NCBI GenBank assembly: GCA_031216445.1
Contig: CM062210.1
Span: 21,559,001 to 21,623,000, forward strand
Source: Lateolabrax maculatus
Lineage: Eukaryota > Chordata > Actinopteri > Acropomatiformes > Lateolabracidae
DNA: 64,000 bases
Direction of reading: 5' to 3'
Part shown: positions 55,133-61,100 of the stretch, piece by piece
Numbering within the stretch: position 1 is the stretch's first letter
Layout of the letters: each line of letters opens with the position of its first letter
Made by a program: the position numbers and the translations under genes
The notes under the pieces: model-generated
Seen by the model: only the letters and a program-made list of their open reading frames with translations
Database searches by the model: none
Told to the model about the DNA's origin: nothing

Positions 55133-58100
55133 AAGAGAGGAAGAAATGGGAGAAATACAGAAACCTGGTTCAGAATCAACCTAAGAAAAATATTTACTAT
55201 AGGTGAGACAAGACTTTAATGATCCTAGATTGTGTCATCATTGAACTAGAATAGAAAACAGCAGTGTTCTACTGACTGACAATAGAGCAAACAAGTTATA
55301 CAAGCATGCACAAACTACCATTTTAAGACAACTAAACAAATATAAATGCTGCAGGGATAGACAACACATATTCAACACTGGATTACTATCTGGGCAAAGT
55401 GGTAAACTGATGCCAAGTCCTGAAAGCTCCAGACAAACAAAATATCGACTGAAATGGCAAGTGTCTTTATAATTTTTATGTAATTTTTTTTTTAATGATT
55501 TAATATATATTATTTTCTATAAATACATTATGATCATCTGACTTCATTATCTTCACTGGGTTTAAGTGAAGACACAACAAACTTGAAGCCAAATAGTATT
55601 ATATACATACTTATACAGCTTGATAGGTATTTGGGATTTTAAGCAGCACCAGTATCACTGATACCAATTGGTACTGATTAATGCCTACAATTAATACATA
55701 GCCAACTGTAATAAGCACCCCCATAATGTAACAAACAGTATGGAACTCACAGCCCAGTTGCTGGGACACACACAGTGATATGAGTTGAGTAAGTTCAGAC
55801 ATGTTCCTCCATTCTGACAGGGATTACTGCTGCAAGAAACCTTCTGGACTGTCTGTAGGAGAAAACAATTGAAACATGACATGTGGTACAGTCTTGAGTT
55901 TGAGCCAATACAACAAACAGTTCTTAAATGTCTTACCAATTCAAGTGTAGTCACTTTATTCTCAAGTGTTGACACCTGGAAAGCATAGAAAATATATTTT
56001 AAAGCATTGGGTATGTACAGTTCATTCACAATAAGAACAATAAGTATATTTTATTTAGACAGATACATTTTAGAGAGTTTTTATTACAAACACACAATAG
56101 CCTAGTCAAATAGTTTGATTGCATCAAAATATTTCACACCAAGAAAATAGGGGGGAATGCAAACAAGATAAATTAACTAAACTAGTAAAAAATAAATTAC
56201 TAAGTAACAACTAGCTTTTAATCTCCTACCTTGGTATCAAGCTGGTTTAGTTTGTTGGTGATATCAGGGGGAACTACACCGTGAGCCCTAATGTCATCAA
56301 TGTCTTCTTTGTTGGTTTTGATCTGAAATCAGAGAGTTCATATACAGTGACTTCAGTATACAAGAGCTGAAGACAACATTTTTCCTAAAGTAGATAGATC
56401 CATGTAGATTAAAGAAGTTAGTACAGTGTGGTCTGATTTACCACTGTAAAACAAATTCTAAATTATTTCTGTAGAACACCATTGCCATGAATATATGTTT
56501 TTTTTATTCACGTTTCCTTATTTCATATTATTTATGTTGAATTTGGACACAATTCATGTTAATCAATTATTAATTAATTATTAGCATCAAAATGAGAATT
56601 AATAATTAATTTGTAATATAGCCAATTAATGTAGTAATTTAACTTTATAACATTAATAATAAAAACGTTTTAAAATTTGAAGTATAGCATATAAATCAAA
56701 TGATTGTTGTTAATCGCTAAATCGAGGGCAATTAAACGGAAGCCCTCCAAAAGGCTTCCATCTAAATGGCTCTTCAAAAGTCTTTTGGAACTTGGACCAT
56801 GTTACAGGTAGCCATGGTGCCCTGAGGAGAAATCCTAATGACTTTGGTGAACCCCTGCCTTTTCCTCTAGTGCCACTTGTGTGGTTTTGAGGGAAATGTC
56901 AACAATTATTGGATGTATTTCTATCAAATTAAAGACATTCATTTCCACAAAGGAAGACCTTTACAGTCAAAAGTAAAATTTTTGTATTACTTTGGTTAAT
57001 GGCCAAATACCTACAAAATTATTGACATTCCCAATAGCCTCAGCTGTGATGGGAAAAATAGTAACATTGCACCTGCTACAATGCAGCGGCCAATACCATA
57101 AATTGTGGAACATTTTCTATGAATTTGTTATTTTTTTGATGCTAGTACGTATTGCCTATGGAAGTACATGTTGCCTATGATAGAAATACATTTATCAACA
57201 TTGGAGAAGGATGCACAGGGATTGGATTATGAGCAGCTAGTGTCTTCCTATCACCCAGCCAGACCAGCAAGACCAAACACCTTCAAAAGCGGTGTGGCTG
57301 CCGGAGGAGAAAGAAAGCAGGGATAAAAGCTAAAATAACCCAGCTTGGACCTAAGGATATACCCTTACGCAGGGTATTTCTGGCTTATGTCAGGTCACTG
57401 GAAAATAAAATGGATGAAATGAGACTCAGACTGACTCTGTATGTAATCTAATCTGACTAAACTTGAAACTAAGTAGCATCAGAGCTCTGGGCGGCAGTAG
57501 CCTCATTGCAAGCCGAGAAATAATGTTTACATGCTTGCGTGGATGACCAGGAAAATAGGTCTAGGCGTCAGAACATAAGAGCGGTGGGACTTCCAGAAAA
57601 ACTTGAAAAGGGTAATCCTATTATTTTCATGAAATCCATTCTTACTGAGGTTTTTAAGGAAGACAGTTTCCCCCGCAAACCAGAGGTTGATCGCACGCAT
57701 TGTACTTTGCGCCAACCACCACCACCAAAGGCCCCCCAAGAGCCACAATAGCTCACCTGCATCATTACAGGATGAGGGAACTGGTTTTAAAGCTGTCTTA
57801 TTAAAGTCTTATTATTTCTGATATTGTAATATGACATTACTAACTTTGCCACATTACTAATAGATCAGACAGGATTCCTCCAAGGGAGATACTCCTTTTT
57901 TCATACTCGCAAGCTTTTTAACATTATATACACTGACCTTCAACGAGCTACCCCTGAAGATGTCCTTGGACGCAGAAAAAGCACTCGATCGGGTACAGTG
58001 AGGCTTAACTTTAAAACATTGGAGAAATTAGGCCTCGGACCAAATTTCTCACAGAACCTTTTTCATCAATACCACCCATCCTGTCTAAATTAGATCAATT

Positions 58101-61100
58101 TGGGAATTTGTCTGGTTAGAAATGTAATGTGGAGAAAAGTGAATTATACCCTGTAAAAATAAACCTTTTTCCACTTTTCCTTTCAGGAGAGTGAGCTTTC
58201 ACTTTAAGTACCTTGCCATAGTGGTTCCTAGATCCTTCAACCGTCTTCTTGAACTTAACAACATTGATAGATAAATGTAAACAATATTTAGAACGATGGC
58301 GTACCCTCCTTACCCGTATCAATGGCAACAATTTGATTAAAATGAACATAGTCCAGAGATTTCTATATCTCTTCCAAAACATTCCAATATTTATTCCAAA
58401 GAAACAATTTGCTCTAATTGATAGAAATCTGTGGATGGAATATTTGCATCCTTAGAATAGCAAGAAATTAAATATAAACTACCACCTGCCCACCTCTTTT
58501 GATATTTACAATTGAGGAATTTTGTTAAAAAAGAATATAATCTCCCGACAAGCCTCCAACAACCCCAGTTGATAATTTGCTGTCTCTCACGGATAAAAAG
58601 GGTATAATCTCCCGGTTTAATGGAACCATTGGTGAGATGAACCCCCAGTCAGTGGATATACTTAGAACACAGTGGTAACAGGACGTAAGCTCTCCGCTTC
58701 TAAACAAAACTTGGAATGCAATTCTTGAACAAATACATGCTTTATCTTCTTGCAGCAGTTATGGGCTCATACAATTTAAGATTTTGCATTGTATCCACTT
58801 TACAAAAGCCAAATTAAAAGATCCCAAGCACCCTTTTCATTCCATAAGGCTAGAAAAGATTAAATTATTTCCTAAAGGACTGTAAAAGGTAGCCTGGCAT
58901 CGCCAGACTAATTTGCAAATGCGTATTAGTCTGGAACCTCTTCGATTTACAAGGGGCGTTATCGACGGCCGGAGACAACCAATCAGAGCAATGAAACACC
59001 GTCCTGTTGTACGGTACGTCCTATCAGAAGTACGGCAAACACATATTTCTTATCAACATAAACCTTGAATGCAGTAGTTTGTTGTTATTTTAGAGAAAAT
59101 TTAATTCTCTCAGTCACTCATTGTATTAAACCTGTCTCATACTAGATAAACACTTGTGATTGGTCTGTGTAACACAACGGTGCTGCCAGTACCAAGGAAA
59201 TCTGTCTGAATTGGAGGGGGGTCAGACATATCTGCCAGAGCAATTAAAACATGAGCTCGCATATTTGAAAAAGGCTGAGGCTGAGGGATAACAAATTGGA
59301 ATGACCCATAGTCCTTTTACTGTGTAGGAATGCAGGAATGTGTGGATCAATGAAGTGCTTGGATCAGGGTTATAGGGTTGAAAAGACCAATCCGTTCTCA
59401 TTCCCAGGTTTTTAAATACCAACGCATGCATAGGCTACTATTTACACAACCCTGGAGATTTTTTGTATCTTTATGATTCTTGGTTTAGGGATTTTATGTC
59501 AACATGACATAGCCCATTCAATCAGCCTCCAGCCAATGCAAGCATACTAAGAATGTGTCTTGGTGTTTGCTCTCAAAAAACACTACACAGAAAAATTTAA
59601 ATGGTAATAATTTAAAATGGAGTGAAGCCCACTGATTGCAGAGAGCCAAAAACAGTTGTCAAACGCGTCTAGTCCACCCACAACCCATTGCTCTTCTGTG
59701 GTCTTCTGCTATCAAAAACTAACCAAGAAACATTCTCAGAATTGAAGGAGAAATAATTCAAACTGATGGCCTTAACATTAATCGTATATTAGTACGTTTG
59801 GGTTGAAAATTGTTGACGATGTTGTTAAAAGAAAACCTTAACATGGGAATTGACAAACGAGAAAATACTTGGGAGCGGTTCAATTGGACTGATGTTCAAA
59901 GCGTCTTATAGCTATGTACTGTACAACTCGGTCGATGCAGATGGCCGCCCACCCAGAGCCTGGTTCTGCTCGAGGTTTCTACCTGTTAAAAGGGAGTTTT
60001 TCCTCGCCACTGTCGCCAAGTGCTTGCTCATGGTGGGAACTGTTGGGTCTCTGTAAATAATATTTTAAAGAGTATGGTCTAGACCTACTCTATGTGAAAG
60101 CGTCTTGAGATAACTTTTGTTATGATTTGGCGCTATACAAATAAAATTGACTTGACTTGACTACTGTTACTATCGTGTCAATGGACGACTGGAGCAATTG
60201 CTCTGAGGGTCTAATATTTGCCGCAGATGGGTGTACATTGGACTTGGTTGAAAGCCTGGTGCGTCTCATACAAATGCTAAAGGGTACCTTGTGAATCTGT
60301 ACATGATGCCGAAGGGTGTGACAAAGCATCGGTATTTGAGTACCTGGGAATGAAAACGGCTTGTGAATGCTGTACAGTTTTAATTATGGATCCAACGACT
60401 TCAGTAATTCACTTGGCCACTGATCTTTGGTCCTCTCGAAACTGCTGTGTCTGCTTCCTAACTTGTTAATCATTCATAGTCTCATATGAGGAGCATCAGG
60501 CTTTCAGTTTATGTAAAAGCTGATAAGAAGTTATAATGATACAGTTACATATACAGTAATCTCATTAACAGATATCTGCATATGAATGCAGAATCTGTTG
60601 GAAAGGGACCAAGATTTTGGTATTGGAAGCATTCTGGTTTCTATTTGTAGTCCATTTTGTAGTCTGTGTAATTAGAACTGACTAATCACGTTTGAGCGGG
60701 CTTTGGATGCATGAAGGTAAACAGTCCATGTGGAGAGCAAAAGAGGCAGAATGCATTGGTGGAAATGCTACCTCAGAACCAACTGGCTAACGATTTAGCT
60801 TTTTGTTAGCTTTTTAAAAAATGTATCTGCATTCATATGCAGATATCTGTAGAGATTTGCCAAAATGTAATCTGGAGATGTCCTCTCAAGTTGCTAATCG
60901 GACTGTAAACTATGATGGGCGCACGGAAAAGGAAGTCTTGTGATATTTGTTATCTTGCGATATTTGTTATCTGGCTCCAGGTTTCCACTGGCTAAACCTG
61001 AAGCTCCAAAATATTGGCCCTTGACCCCAGAGGCTAAATCATCATCAGAAGCTTGCAGATGGCTTTCGAGATTCCATGTATGGTAGTAAATATTTTCTGG

